A stretch of DNA of 46,586 nt. It comes from Campylobacteraceae bacterium (GTDB taxonomy: Bacteria; Campylobacterota; Campylobacteria; Campylobacterales; Campylobacteraceae). Both the position numbers and the translations under genes were made by a program. Location: positions 1-46,586 of the forward strand of contig JAISAU010000006.1 in NCBI GenBank assembly GCA_031266555.1. Direction: 5' to 3'. Positions 23,956 through 32,944 of the stretch are shown here, piece after piece. Each line of letters begins with the position of its first letter. The first letter of the stretch is position 1. The notes under the pieces were generated by a model. It was not told where the DNA came from. It made no database searches and was given only the letters and a program-made list of their open reading frames with translations.

Positions 23956-24276
23956 TTAATAATTGCAATAAGAGCTATCTGACATAAATAAACCTATCAC
24001 TATAGCGGTGACGGAGACAAAAAACACTGCAATGGAAAATATTAATCCTAAAATCGCGAATATTTTTTTTTTATCTTTTGAGAAAACTCCGGCTATGCCA
24101 AGTCCGACACCAGCGACAGAAAAACCGATCATCGCAACTATTGCAAAATCCATGACGCCTGGCATTGAAGCTTCTATCGCGCTTGCCAAAGTGAGTAAAA
24201 TAAAAATACAAATTACGCTTATAATGCTAAGTATAAACGACGCTATCCCAAGCCCGAAATACTTTTGTTCTTCCAT
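23956..24276 (-). CDS. Small membrane protein (paralogue of 24699-25064)
   Basis: 106 residues with three predicted transmembrane segments (about 8-32, 42-64, 72-98) and a short charged loop FSKDKKKIF between the last two. It looks like a small DUF4190/DUF4064-type membrane protein and resembles the product of 24699-25064 (MEE start, G.l.FILS..., KDK+K loop). Function unknown. It lies 12 bases upstream of ilvA on the same strand, so co-transcription is likely but may not reflect a shared role. Confidence 0.7.
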   Translation of the reverse strand: MEEQKYFGLGIASFILSIISVICIFILLTLASAIEASMPGVMDFAIVAMIGFSVAGVGLGIAGVFSKDKKKIFAILGLIFSIAVFFVSVTAIVIGLFMSDSSYCNY

Positions 24277-24329
24277 AATGCCACCCTTTAAAAAAACAAT
24301 TGCGGATTATATCATAACTATCCATATAT

Positions 24330-24689
24330 CTACATCCAGCGAAATAAAAACAGAAAAATTTTCTCATATCCAATTAGATAAAGCGCTATAACAGCCAATG
24401 ATAAAACAAGCGCTATGCCGACACGCCAATACGATTTATTTTGAAAAAAAGCCAAAATAGCAAGTAAAAATGCCGCGAAAGCGATGACAACGGCGACAGA
24501 ATGTACCAAAAATATATTATAACTGCCAATAAAATTTATAAACTCTGTCCTATCGCTCTCCTCGCTTTTAATTTTTAAAACATAATAAACAATCGGCGTT
24601 AAAAAAAATACATTTGAGATAACACCTAAAAGCAAAGAGATTGGCCATATGGAATAACGATTTTTAATAGACGGCTTATCCATTGTCAT
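24330..24689 (-). CDS. Small membrane protein
   Basis: 119 residues with three predicted membrane helices (about 14-38, 58-80, 88-112). No family is recognised. It sits between two related small membrane proteins and starts 9 bases after the stop of the upstream one, so it belongs to the same transcript. It differs in sequence from its two neighbours. Confidence 0.65.
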   Translation of the reverse strand: MTMDKPSIKNRYSIWPISLLLGVISNVFFLTPIVYYVLKIKSEESDRTEFINFIGSYNIFLVHSVAVVIAFAAFLLAILAFFQNKSYWRVGIALVLSLAVIALYLIGYEKIFLFLFRWM

Positions 24690-24698
24690 CCTTCATTG

Positions 24699-25064
24699 TC
24701 ACAAAGATATAAATAACATAAATTTCTCTTTTAAAAACAGCTCTTCCACTAAAATAAAAAGAGCCGCAAAAAGCGTTACTGCTGAAAGCGCGATACCAAA
24801 AGCGCCGTAAAATTTCCTTTTGTCTTTTTGGGTAACGCCAAAAAAAGCGAAAACAAGAGAAGCTAGCGCTAAAATGATGATTGAGAAATAAAATAAGCTT
24901 ATAGCGTTTGAGATTTGCGGGTTTACGCCGATTCCGCCCTCTATCGAAAACTCTAAAGCAGCCATCACGACAAATAAAATAAAAAGACCAAATATATCAA
25001 TCAAGCTCAAAATAAATGACAATATGCCGAATATTGAATGTTTTGCTACTATTTTTTCTTCCAT
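24699..25064 (-). CDS. Small membrane protein (paralogue of 23956-24276)
   Basis: 121 residues with three predicted membrane helices (about 10-36, 55-75, 85-108) and a charged loop TQKDKRKFYG matching the loop of the protein at 23956-24276. First gene of the four-gene run ending in ilvA. A 131-base region separates it from the divergent TPR gene. Function unknown. Confidence 0.65.
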   Translation of the reverse strand: MEEKIVAKHSIFGILSFILSLIDIFGLFILFVVMAALEFSIEGGIGVNPQISNAISLFYFSIIILALASLVFAFFGVTQKDKRKFYGAFGIALSAVTLFAALFILVEELFLKEKFMLFISL

Positions 25065-25195
25065 TTTTGTTACCCTTTCGTAAATTTAAAATTTTACAGC
25101 CTGTAGTTTATCTAATTTATTTAAATTTTGTAAATATACTTTATGGCTTTTAAGATTTTTTATACTAATATATGAAAATTAAATAAAGGACTTAC

Positions 25196-25906
25196 ATGTA
25201 CAAAATCTTTTATAATTTCATACTATCAATAATTTTCACCGTTATATTTATACTAACCGCTAATGCGAATAACACACAAGATGATGGCGTTAAATTTATA
25301 CTTTTAGATAAATCATACGGTACAAAAAACAAAGAAGCTTACAAGTTTTACGATAAAGGCAATCAAGCTTTGGACAAAAATAACTTAAAAGAGGCCCAAA
25401 GCAATTTTTTAAAAGCTTTAGAGATTGACCCTTCGTTTGTTGACGCCTTAGACCATTTAGGAATAACGTACAGAAGGGCGAATGATTACGAAAAAGCAGA
25501 AAATACGTATCTGAAATCCATAAAGATAAACTCCGAAAATTTTATCCCTTACGCCAATTTAGCGTTAATATATCTGTTTCAAGAAAGATTTGGAGAGTCT
25601 ATTAAGATGTATTCCAAAGCGATTGAGCTTGATCCTCAAAGTCCGGAGGCGTATTATGGGATTGGGCTTGCATACTACACGATGGAGGATTATAAAACTT
25701 CCGTGAAATATATAGACGAAGCTATAGAAAAGTATAAAATCGCCAAATCGCAATACATATATGACGCGTACACGGTTCAAGGAGAAAATTACTACATGTT
25801 AAAAGATAAAACTAAAGCGTTGGAGTATTATAAAAAAGCTTCGGAATTAGAAGCTCAGAATACATATTTGCAGGATATGATAAAAGAGCTTGAAGGCTTG
25901 GATTAA
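25196..25906 (+). CDS. TPR-repeat protein, exported or membrane-anchored
   Basis: 236 residues. An N-terminal hydrophobic segment (about 7-24, ending TANAN) could be a signal peptide or anchor. From about 45 to the end are four to five tetratricopeptide repeats (AYKFYDKGNQALDKNNLKEA, DALDHLGITYRRANDYEKAE, PYANLALIYLFQERFGESIK, AYYGIGLAYYTMEDYKTSV, a final YYMLKDKTKALEYYKKASE), which usually hold protein partners. The ATG lies inside a copy of the dispersed palindrome (cttacATGta), with AAAGGA upstream. It converges on the trmA-like gene with a 4 bp overlap of the coding ends. Partner unknown. Confidence 0.8.
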   Translation: MYKIFYNFILSIIFTVIFILTANANNTQDDGVKFILLDKSYGTKNKEAYKFYDKGNQALDKNNLKEAQSNFLKALEIDPSFVDALDHLGITYRRANDYEKAENTYLKSIKINSENFIPYANLALIYLFQERFGESIKMYSKAIELDPQSPEAYYGIGLAYYTMEDYKTSVKYIDEAIEKYKIAKSQYIYDAYTVQGENYYMLKDKTKALEYYKKASELEAQNTYLQDMIKELEGLD

Positions 25907-27015
25907 TTTCTCATATTCAAAATTACTCCGCTTTCAATATGGCGCGTGTATGGAAATTGGTCAAATAACGCGAAATGAGCGATTTTATGCGTTTTGGTAA
26001 GTTCTGTTAAATCTCGTTTAAGAGTTTCCGGGTTGCATGAAATATAAATAATATTTTTAAATTTTTTCACAAACTCTCTTGACACAGCGTCTAATCCAGC
26101 ACGCGGAGGGTCAATCAATATATGCGTGAAATCATACGAAAAAAGATCTATATCTTTCAATCTTTTAAACTCTCGCTCGCCATCCATTACTTTTGTTAAC
26201 TCTTCCGCCGAAAGCCTTGCAAATTCTATATTTCGCGCGTTATTCAAGTTAGCGTTTTGCTTTGCCGCGTTTATGGAAGCTTTTGAAATTTCGGTCGCAA
26301 AAACACTTTTAAACAGCGATGAAAGCGGTATTGTGAAGTTGCCGTGTCCGCAATAAAGTTCAAGCAGATCCACTCTTGACGAGTCTAAAACCCTAAGCGA
26401 AATCCACTCTATCATCCGCTCATTTACACTTCTGTTAGGCTGAGAAAAAGAACCTTCGTAAATGTTATAAATATACGCTTTATCTTTTACATGTAACCGC
26501 TCTTCAATAAAATCTCCGCCTATGGATATTTTCACATTTTTGCTTCTGCCGATAAGTTTTATATTAAGCGTTTGAGCGCATTTTTCCGCCGCGCTCTTCC
26601 AAAAACCATCAAGCTTTTTATGATAAAGCAAGGAGATTAGTATCTCGCTGTTTGAACTTAGAAACTCGACGCCGAAAAGATTTTTTCTTAAAATCTCATT
26701 TTTTTCTATACATGTAAGCAATTTTGGCATTAAGTCGACGATTTTACTATCCGTTTTAGGACAATTTGTTATTGGAAGTTTACCGCTTTTATCCAGACTA
26801 TGCATAGCGTAAGATATATTTTGTTCATTATGATAAATCATAAATTCCGCGCGCGAACGATAATGCTTCTTTGAGGATGAGAACCATTCAAATTTTTCTA
26901 TCCCAAAAGAGCTAAACGTCTCTTTGGCATAATCTATCTTAAATTTTTTTTGCTCTTCATAATTTAAATTGTAAAGCGTGCAACTGCCGCACCTGCCGAA
27001 GTGTTCACAAGTCAT
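25903..27015 (-). CDS. trmA: TrmA/RlmD-family uracil-5 methyltransferase
   Basis: A 370-residue SAM-dependent RNA m5U methyltransferase. The SAM motif is DLLELYCGHGNFTIPLS, followed by the ILIDPPRAGLD motif. The catalytic Cys327 is in YISCNPETL and the general base Glu361 in HIESG. The length and lack of a TRAM domain fit TrmA, which makes m5U54 in the tRNA T-loop. However, the N-terminus has Cys3-x5-Cys9-x2-Cys12 plus Cys85, the spacing of the [4Fe-4S] ligands in RlmD-type 23S rRNA enzymes, which E. coli TrmA lacks. The substrate (tRNA or 23S rRNA) is therefore uncertain and the symbol provisional. Confidence 0.82.
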   Translation of the reverse strand: MTCEHFGRCGSCTLYNLNYEEQKKFKIDYAKETFSSFGIEKFEWFSSSKKHYRSRAEFMIYHNEQNISYAMHSLDKSGKLPITNCPKTDSKIVDLMPKLLTCIEKNEILRKNLFGVEFLSSNSEILISLLYHKKLDGFWKSAAEKCAQTLNIKLIGRSKNVKISIGGDFIEERLHVKDKAYIYNIYEGSFSQPNRSVNERMIEWISLRVLDSSRVDLLELYCGHGNFTIPLSSLFKSVFATEISKASINAAKQNANLNNARNIEFARLSAEELTKVMDGEREFKRLKDIDLFSYDFTHILIDPPRAGLDAVSREFVKKFKNIIYISCNPETLKRDLTELTKTHKIAHFALFDQFPYTRHIESGVILNMRN

Positions 27016-27078
27016 TTGTCTTTCTTTTAATGCCGTTTTTTGATAAATAACGCTATTTTACAAAAGTTTTTTGAAGTT

Positions 27079-27107
27079 TGACCTTTTACGTTAAACGCAA
27101 AAGGTCA
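27079..27107. terminator. Hairpin between acnB and trmA
   Basis: TGACCTTTT and AAAAGGTCA form a 9 bp stem with an 11-base loop just past the acnB stop codon. The U-run (TTTTT) follows on the plus strand, not on the acnB strand, so on the minus strand it is at best a weak terminator or an mRNA 3'-end stabiliser. Confidence 0.5.
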
Positions 27108-27113
27108 TTTTTA

Positions 27114-29675
27114 TCAATCCGTTAATTCATACTCTTTTATGAGATTAAAATTTAAATATTTATAGATACCATTCTCTTTGCCAAAAAGCTTTTTGGACAC
27201 GATATCAAAATACTCTTTCACACTGGGCAATCTTCCCAAAATCGCGCAAACAGCGGCAAGTTCAGCGCTTCCAAGATATACTTTCGCTCCGACTCCCATT
27301 CTGTTGTCAAAATTTCTTGTAGAAGTCGAGAAAACCACAGCGCCGTCTTTTACCCTCGCTTGATTTCCCATGCAAAGACTGCATCCTGGTATCTCTATTC
27401 TAGCTCCGGCTGCGCCGAAAATGGCGTAATAACCCTCTTCCATAAGCTGCGCTTTATCCATTTTTGTTGGCGGAGCTATCCATAAAGTAGTAGGTATCTG
27501 TCCTTCATTTTTTAGTATCTCTCCTAAAGCTCTGTAGTGTCCTATATTTGTCATACAGCTTCCTACAAAAACCTCATCTATCCTTTTTTCTCTATTCTCG
27601 TCGGCTAAAATCTCACTCAATGTCGCCACATCGTCGGGGTCGTTCGGACAGGCTAATATCGGCTCTTTTATCTCGCTTAAATCAATTTCTATAACAGCCG
27701 CGTATTCGGCATTTTTATCGGCTTTAAGCAAAACGGGATTATTTAACCACTCTCTCATCTTATCCGCTCGTCTTTGTAAAGTTACGCTATCTTTGTATCC
27801 GGCTTTTATCATTGACTCTATCAAGACTATATTTGAGTTTAAATACTCTATCACAGGCTCTTTATTCAAATCCACACAGCAAGCCGCGGCACTTCTCTCA
27901 GCAGAAGCATCGGAGAGTTCAAACGCCTGCTCTACTTTCATATCAGGCAATCCTTCTATTTCCAAAATCTTACCCGCGAATATATTTTTTTTATTTTTTT
28001 TAGGAACAGTAAGCAGTCCTTGTTTTATAGCGTAATATGGAATAGCGTTTACCACATCTCTAAGAGTTATACCCTCTTGCAATTTGCCTTTAAATTTAAC
28101 AAGTACGGATTCTGGCATATTTAAGGGCATATTCCCCGTCACCGCGGCAAAAGCTACAAGTCCGGAACCTGCAGGAAACGATATGCCTATAGGAAATCTT
28201 GTATGGCTGTCTCCGCCAGTTCCTACGGTATCTGGAAGTACCATTCTGTTTAGCCACGAATGTATCACGCCGTCTCCCGCTTTTAAGCTAACGCCTTTTC
28301 GCGAAGAGATAAAATTAGGAAGCGTATGCTGAAGCGTTACATCGCTTGGTTTTGGATACGCCGCAGTATGACAAAAACTCTGCAGAACAAAATCGGCGCT
28401 AAATCCAAGAGCGGACAACTCTTTTATCTCGTCTCTTGTCATAGGACCAGTCGTATCTTGCGAACCGACAGTCAATGTAAGCGGTTCTATATACATTCCG
28501 GCTCTTACGCCTTTTTTGCCGCAAGCTTGTCCTACTATTTTTTGCGCTTGAGTATATCCTTTGGTTTTGTCATCTTTTGGTTGAATAGGTTTTATAAAAA
28601 TATTTTCCGCTTCCAACCCTAAAGCATTTCTGGCTTTAAGCGTCAATCCTCGTCCGATAATAAGCGGTATTCTGCCGCCCGCTTGATATTCGTCTGCAAT
28701 TGTGTTAGGTTCCAGTTCAAAAGTTCCGACAACTTCGCCGTCTTTTAAAAGTTTACTCTCATATGGCAATACCTCAATGATATCGCCTGTTTTTAAACCA
28801 TCCACATTTACAACTATCGGCAATGCTCCGCTATCTTCAGCGGTATTAAAAAATATAGGCGCAATCGTACTTCCTAGTATAACTCCGCCCGTTCTTTTAT
28901 TCGGGACAAACGGTATATCTCTTCCTATATGCCATTGTATAGAGTTTATGCCCGATTTTCTACTGCTTCCCGTTCCCACAACATCGCCTACATAAGCGAC
29001 TTCGTAGCCTTTTTGTTGCAACTCTTTTATTATTTTTAATGCTTCTGGCATCTTTTTATTTAACATCGCGTTTGCATGTAGCGGAATATCGCTTCTTGTA
29101 AACGCTTCGCTCGCAGGGCTTAAGTCATCCGTATTCGTCTCACCGTCTACTTTTAAAACGGAGAGTTTTATACTTTTTGGAAGCGGCTCTTTGGAGGTGA
29201 ACCACTCCGCATTTGCCCAAGAAATCAAGATATCTTTCGCAAACTTATTTGTCTTTGATAGTTTTTCTATATCGTTAAACGCGTCATAAACTAATATGAT
29301 ATGTTTAAGTTCATCGCTAGCAGTACGCGCTATATTTTCATCTTTATCCGAAAGAGCTTTTATTAAAGGCGCTACATTATAACCGCCAAGCATAGTGCCT
29401 AAAATTTTTATCGCGTGAAGTTTTGATATAAAAGCGCACTCTATTTTATCGTCCAATATTTCGCTTAAAAAAACAGCCTTAACATACGCCGCTTCGTCAA
29501 CTCCCGGTAAAACCCTATTTTCAAGAAGTTGCAATAGATACTCGCCGCTCTCGTCTCCTTTTTTCAGAAGTTCTATCAATTCTAAAGTTTGTTTCGCATT
29601 CAAAGGAAGCGGGGGTATGCCCTCTTTGCCTCTTTGCTCCTCTGTTGTTTGATACTCTTTTAAAAACTCGCTCAT
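27114..29675 (-). CDS. acnB: Aconitate hydratase B
   Basis: An 853-residue AcnB, the [4Fe-4S] TCA-cycle enzyme interconverting citrate and isocitrate. The N-terminal HEAT-like domain (about 1-160) is followed by the swivel domain ([16 protein letters not shown]) and the catalytic core ([38 protein letters not shown] and [12 protein letters not shown], which supply cluster Cys residues). I placed the start at the ATG giving [16 protein letters not shown], which has AAAAGGAATT upstream and matches the usual N-terminus. An in-frame upstream ATG would add 23 atypical residues. Confidence 0.96.
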   Translation of the reverse strand: MSEFLKEYQTTEEQRGKEGIPPLPLNAKQTLELIELLKKGDESGEYLLQLLENRVLPGVDEAAYVKAVFLSEILDDKIECAFISKLHAIKILGTMLGGYNVAPLIKALSDKDENIARTASDELKHIILVYDAFNDIEKLSKTNKFAKDILISWANAEWFTSKEPLPKSIKLSVLKVDGETNTDDLSPASEAFTRSDIPLHANAMLNKKMPEALKIIKELQQKGYEVAYVGDVVGTGSSRKSGINSIQWHIGRDIPFVPNKRTGGVILGSTIAPIFFNTAEDSGALPIVVNVDGLKTGDIIEVLPYESKLLKDGEVVGTFELEPNTIADEYQAGGRIPLIIGRGLTLKARNALGLEAENIFIKPIQPKDDKTKGYTQAQKIVGQACGKKGVRAGMYIEPLTLTVGSQDTTGPMTRDEIKELSALGFSADFVLQSFCHTAAYPKPSDVTLQHTLPNFISSRKGVSLKAGDGVIHSWLNRMVLPDTVGTGGDSHTRFPIGISFPAGSGLVAFAAVTGNMPLNMPESVLVKFKGKLQEGITLRDVVNAIPYYAIKQGLLTVPKKNKKNIFAGKILEIEGLPDMKVEQAFELSDASAERSAAACCVDLNKEPVIEYLNSNIVLIESMIKAGYKDSVTLQRRADKMREWLNNPVLLKADKNAEYAAVIEIDLSEIKEPILACPNDPDDVATLSEILADENREKRIDEVFVGSCMTNIGHYRALGEILKNEGQIPTTLWIAPPTKMDKAQLMEEGYYAIFGAAGARIEIPGCSLCMGNQARVKDGAVVFSTSTRNFDNRMGVGAKVYLGSAELAAVCAILGRLPSVKEYFDIVSKKLFGKENGIYKYLNFNLIKEYELTD

Positions 29676-29794
29676 AACAATTCCTTTTTTAAAAATAACT
29701 GTATACATGTAAATTTTATCTAATAAATCTTTTTTGTGCGGCAATTTATCAAAACTAAATTAACAATACTGATAAATTATTAAGATTTCTTATT

Positions 29795-31954
29795 TTAAAC
29801 TATAATATCTCTTTGCCCTTTATTGTTAGGCGGAGTTAAAATGCCCATATTTTCAAGTTGCTCCACAATTCTTGCCGCGCGGTTATAGCCTATTTGCAAA
29901 CGTCTTTGTATATAGCTAATAGACGTTTTTTGCTCTGTCAGAACTATTCGTTTCGCGTCTTCAAATAACTCATCCGTTTCGCCATCATCAAACGAATCTC
30001 CATTGCCGCCGTAAGAACTGCCCATTTCACTGTTATCTTTTAAAAAATTATTATCATAATTAGTCGGACGCTGTGCTTTTAAATGCTCTACCACCAACTC
30101 TATCTCGCGTTCGCTTGCATACGGCGCGTGAAGTCTTATGACGCCGTTTGTACCCGGAGGCGTAAACAGCATATCTCCGCGTCCTAAAAGCGACTCTGCT
30201 CCTTGAATGTCAAGTATGACTTTACTATCTATCCTCTGCCCTACTTTATAACTTATACGCGAAGGAAGATTCGCCTTAATTAGTCCGGTTACCACGTCAA
30301 CGGACGGACGTTGAGTGGCTACTATCAAGTGGATTCCGCTGGCTCTTGCCATCTGCGCCAATCTTGCTATATAAACCTCGACGTCTTTTCCGCTGGTCAT
30401 CATCAAATCCGCAAGCTCGTCTATTATGATTACGATATAAGGCATAAGTTCGGTTCCATCTTGCTTAGCCTTTTCATTATAACTTTCTATGTTTTTGGTT
30501 TTTGAATGGCTTATTATTTTATACCGTCTTTCCATCTCAACTACCATATTTGATAAAGCCAAAATAGCTTGTTTCGACTGGGTAATAACTGGCGTTAAAA
30601 GATGCGGTATATCGTTATAGATAGAAAACTCAAGCATTTTAGGATCTATCATTAAAAGACGCAAAGTATCGGGCGAATTTCTATACAAAAGAGAGAGCAG
30701 CATAGCGTTTATACCTACGCTTTTACCGCTTCCGGTGGTTCCCGCTATCAAAAGATGCGGCAACTTTTTAAGATCCGTAACAAACGGACTGCCTACTATA
30801 TCTTTCCCAAGAGCGATAGTGAGCGGAGAAAATGCTTTTTTAAATATTTCGCTCTCCAATACCTCTTTTAGATATATGGTCTCTATATGTTTATTTGGTA
30901 TCTCTATTCCTATAACGTCTTTGCCCGGAACCGGCGCTTGTATACGAATAGTCTGCGCCATTAAAGCCATCGCCAAATCATCTTGCAAGGTGAGTATTTT
31001 TGAAACCTTTACATGTGGAGCGGGCTTAAACTCAAATGTTGTAACTACAGGTCCCGCGTAAGTTCTGACAACATCGCCGTCAATTTTAAAACGTCTCAAT
31101 TTTTCAAGCAAATCAGAAATCTTTCTGTCTATCTCATTTTCGTTTACATGTGTAACTTTTTTTGGAGGATCTACGAGAAAATTTAGAGGAGGCAAACGAT
31201 AATCTTTAGGTTTTTCTATAGAACCTTGCTCAATTTGCGACAGAATTCGCTTATTTTCGGCAATCTCATTTAAAATTTCAACTTTAGGATGATGCTCTTT
31301 TTCATACTTACCGCTGTCGCGCTCCTCTATAATGGCAACCGGAGTGATGGAAACATTACTATTTGGCTGTTCTTGTTGTTTTAAGTCTATTTTCTTTGTC
31401 GGTTTTCTAAAAAATGTTGGATTATCAAGTTTAATTACAGTATTGTCCGAAAAAAACGTATTCTCTTCCGACTCTTGCTTCTCTTCGCGCTTTAATAAAT
31501 ATATATTGCCTATTTTATTGATCGCGTTCTTTATAAAAGATATTAAATTTTCAAATTCAAAATTAAATATCACGCTAAAAGAGAGCATAGTCACAGCTAC
31601 AATAAACACCCAAACGCCAAATGTTCCTATAAATGCGCTCAATATATCGATTATGGAAAATCCCAAATGCCCTCTCATAGTCTCGTTAGTAACTATAGAC
31701 GCCTGAAGCATTAAAATCGCGAAAAAAAACAAAACTAAAGCTAAAAAAATTTCAATTTTTCTCATATTCATCCGCGGATATCTGTAAAACAAATACAATG
31801 GTATTATGAGTAAAAAGGGATACGCGTAAGCGAAAAATCCAAAAATATTTCTATTCCAAACCCCTATAATTTTACCGTAAGCTCCCACCAGCGATGTATC
31901 TATAGCTATAGTAGCGGCACCTAAAAAAACCAAAAAAGCGCCGAATAAAATCAA
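29795..31954 (-). CDS. ftsK: DNA translocase FtsK/SpoIIIE
   Basis: A 719-residue septal DNA motor. Four membrane helices lie in the first 150 residues, then a short variable linker. The RecA-type motor has Walker A GTTGSGKSVGINAM and Walker B YIVIIIDELADLM, with QMARASGIHLIVATQRPSVDV after it. The C-terminal winged-helix gamma domain (SISYIQRRLQIGYNRAARIVEQLENMGI) reads polar KOPS-like DNA sequences to direct chromosome segregation. The start is uncertain: the TTG used here follows AAAGAAG, but an ATT six codons upstream (31972) has the better ribosome binding site AAGGAT and would add a basic residue before the first helix. Confidence 0.94.
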   Translation of the reverse strand: MILFGAFLVFLGAATIAIDTSLVGAYGKIIGVWNRNIFGFFAYAYPFLLIIPLYLFYRYPRMNMRKIEIFLALVLFFFAILMLQASIVTNETMRGHLGFSIIDILSAFIGTFGVWVFIVAVTMLSFSVIFNFEFENLISFIKNAINKIGNIYLLKREEKQESEENTFFSDNTVIKLDNPTFFRKPTKKIDLKQQEQPNSNVSITPVAIIEERDSGKYEKEHHPKVEILNEIAENKRILSQIEQGSIEKPKDYRLPPLNFLVDPPKKVTHVNENEIDRKISDLLEKLRRFKIDGDVVRTYAGPVVTTFEFKPAPHVKVSKILTLQDDLAMALMAQTIRIQAPVPGKDVIGIEIPNKHIETIYLKEVLESEIFKKAFSPLTIALGKDIVGSPFVTDLKKLPHLLIAGTTGSGKSVGINAMLLSLLYRNSPDTLRLLMIDPKMLEFSIYNDIPHLLTPVITQSKQAILALSNMVVEMERRYKIISHSKTKNIESYNEKAKQDGTELMPYIVIIIDELADLMMTSGKDVEVYIARLAQMARASGIHLIVATQRPSVDVVTGLIKANLPSRISYKVGQRIDSKVILDIQGAESLLGRGDMLFTPPGTNGVIRLHAPYASEREIELVVEHLKAQRPTNYDNNFLKDNSEMGSSYGGNGDSFDDGETDELFEDAKRIVLTEQKTSISYIQRRLQIGYNRAARIVEQLENMGILTPPNNKGQRDIIV

Positions 31955-32181
31955 TAAAACTTCTTTAAAAATGAGATATCCTTATATTTGATTTCAAGCT
32001 TCAAATTATATCCAACTTTATTTTATAACCAAAATCTCATAATGCAATAATACTATATTTTTTTATAAGTAAAATCCCGAAAAAAATACTTCAAAATTGT
32101 CTTAAAAATCTATAAAAGTATAAAAAAGTGACTAAAGCTCCCATTTTTTCGTATTTTTAACAAAAAAATGCCAAAAAATTA

Positions 32182-32210
32182 TTGTCTTTTATAAAAAAAA
32201 ATTGTACAAT
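32182..32210 (+). promoter_or_regulatory. Sigma-70-type promoter of the HU gene
   Basis: TTGTCT (32182-32187) and TACAAT (32205-32210) are separated by 17 bases, mostly an A-tract. The HU start codon is 29 bases further on, with AAGGAT as ribosome binding site. The region upstream to about 31975 is AT-rich and holds no gene. Confidence 0.65.
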
Positions 32211-32239
32211 GAGTTATATTTCTTTTTTAAGGATAAAGT

Positions 32240-32521
32240 ATGAGCAAAGTTGAGTTTATTCAAGCCGTTTCGGAAAAAGCAGGTCTTTCTAAGAAAGATA
32301 CTCAAAAGGTAGTTGACGCCGCTCTTGAAGTCATCAAAAACGTACTTACCAAGGGTGAAAGCGTAAGCTTCATCGGATTTGGAACTTTTAGCACAACTAC
32401 GCGCGCCGCTAGAAAAGCTAGAGTACCGGGCACTACTAAAGTTGTCGATGTTCCGGAGACTAAAGCTGTTAAATTTAAAGTCGGCAAAAAACTAAAAGAG
32501 AGCGTAGCTAAATCTAAATAA
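32240..32521 (+). CDS. hup: HU-family nucleoid protein
   Basis: 93 residues of a complete HU/IHF-fold protein that bends and compacts DNA. The N-terminal helices (MSKVEFIQAVSEKAGLSKKD) and the beta-arm are both present. The arm has FIGFGTFSTTTRAARKARVPGTTKVVDVPETKAVKFKVGKKLKE, where the usual RNP-type arm tip (GRNPQTG) is replaced by ARVPGTT. Sequence favours HU over IHF. It has its own promoter upstream and a strong terminator immediately downstream. Confidence 0.93.
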   Translation: MSKVEFIQAVSEKAGLSKKDTQKVVDAALEVIKNVLTKGESVSFIGFGTFSTTTRAARKARVPGTTKVVDVPETKAVKFKVGKKLKESVAKSK

Positions 32522-32541
32522 TTTAGCCTCTTTTTACGATT

Positions 32542-32577
32542 AAGCTTAGGAACAATTTGTTCTTAAGCTTTTTTTTT
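32542..32577 (+). terminator. Rho-independent terminator of the HU gene
   Basis: AAGCTTAGGAACA pairs with TGTTCTTAAGCTT (one G-U type mismatch) around a 3-base loop, followed by eight T. It begins 21 bases after the HU stop codon. Confidence 0.9.
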
Positions 32578-32605
32578 ATATATTTTCGTTTCTGTTTTCA
32601 TAAAT

Positions 32606-32692
32606 GCCTGAGTGGTGAAATTGGTAGACACGCCAGACTCAAAATCTGGTGGTAGCGATATCGTGCCGGTTCGAGTCCGGCCTCAGGTACCA
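32606..32692 (+). tRNA. tRNA-Leu (anticodon CAA)
   Basis: An 87-base class II tRNA. The acceptor GCCTGAG pairs with CTCAGGT, and the D-loop region is TGGTGAAATTGGTAGACA. The anticodon stem-loop CAGA-CTCAAAA-TCTG gives anticodon CAA, reading UUG. There is a long variable arm, the T-loop GGTTCGAGTCC, and an encoded ACCA end. It sits between the HU terminator and an integrase remnant, so it is a plausible attachment site. Confidence 0.95.
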
Positions 32693-32944
32693 TAAAAATC
32701 TTTTATACTATTTCAAATTCTTTCAAAAAATGCCTATACAATAGACTTTCTTATGCGTCACTCTTTTATATTCTTTCAAGTCATTTTATATCTTTTTGCG
32801 AAAATTAAGGGTAACAATAGTGGTAACTTTTTAAAGGATTATTATGGTAAAAATGGTTAAACCCCTTACAAGTACCACCTTAAGTTTTTATTCACACCAC
32901 ATTTGCCAAGCGCAAATTAAGTAATTAAATAATAAAAATTGACT
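32693..32944. other. Scar region 3' of tRNA-Leu
   Basis: 252 bases with no complete gene. They hold the integrase remnant at 32844-32924. I saw no repeated copy of the tRNA 3' end within the window, so the other attachment site, if any, is elsewhere or lost. Confidence 0.5.
32844..32924 (+). pseudogene. N-terminal remnant of a tyrosine-type integrase
   Basis: A 26-codon ORF beginning MVKMVKPLTSTTLS, with AAAGGATT before the ATG. It resembles the start of tRNA-targeting phage/island integrases of the DUF4102 type (commonly K.LT.TEI+NAK). The match is lost after about 14 residues and the frame soon stops. Its location, 152 bases past the 3' end of a tRNA gene and in the same orientation, is where such integrases sit. 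The assignment depends on a very short match plus position. Confidence 0.5.

Noticed and set aside
27793-28035. Plus-strand ORFs inside acnB, glyS, ftsK and other long genes
   Set aside because: They are antisense shadows of well-supported genes with no ribosome binding sites or domain matches.
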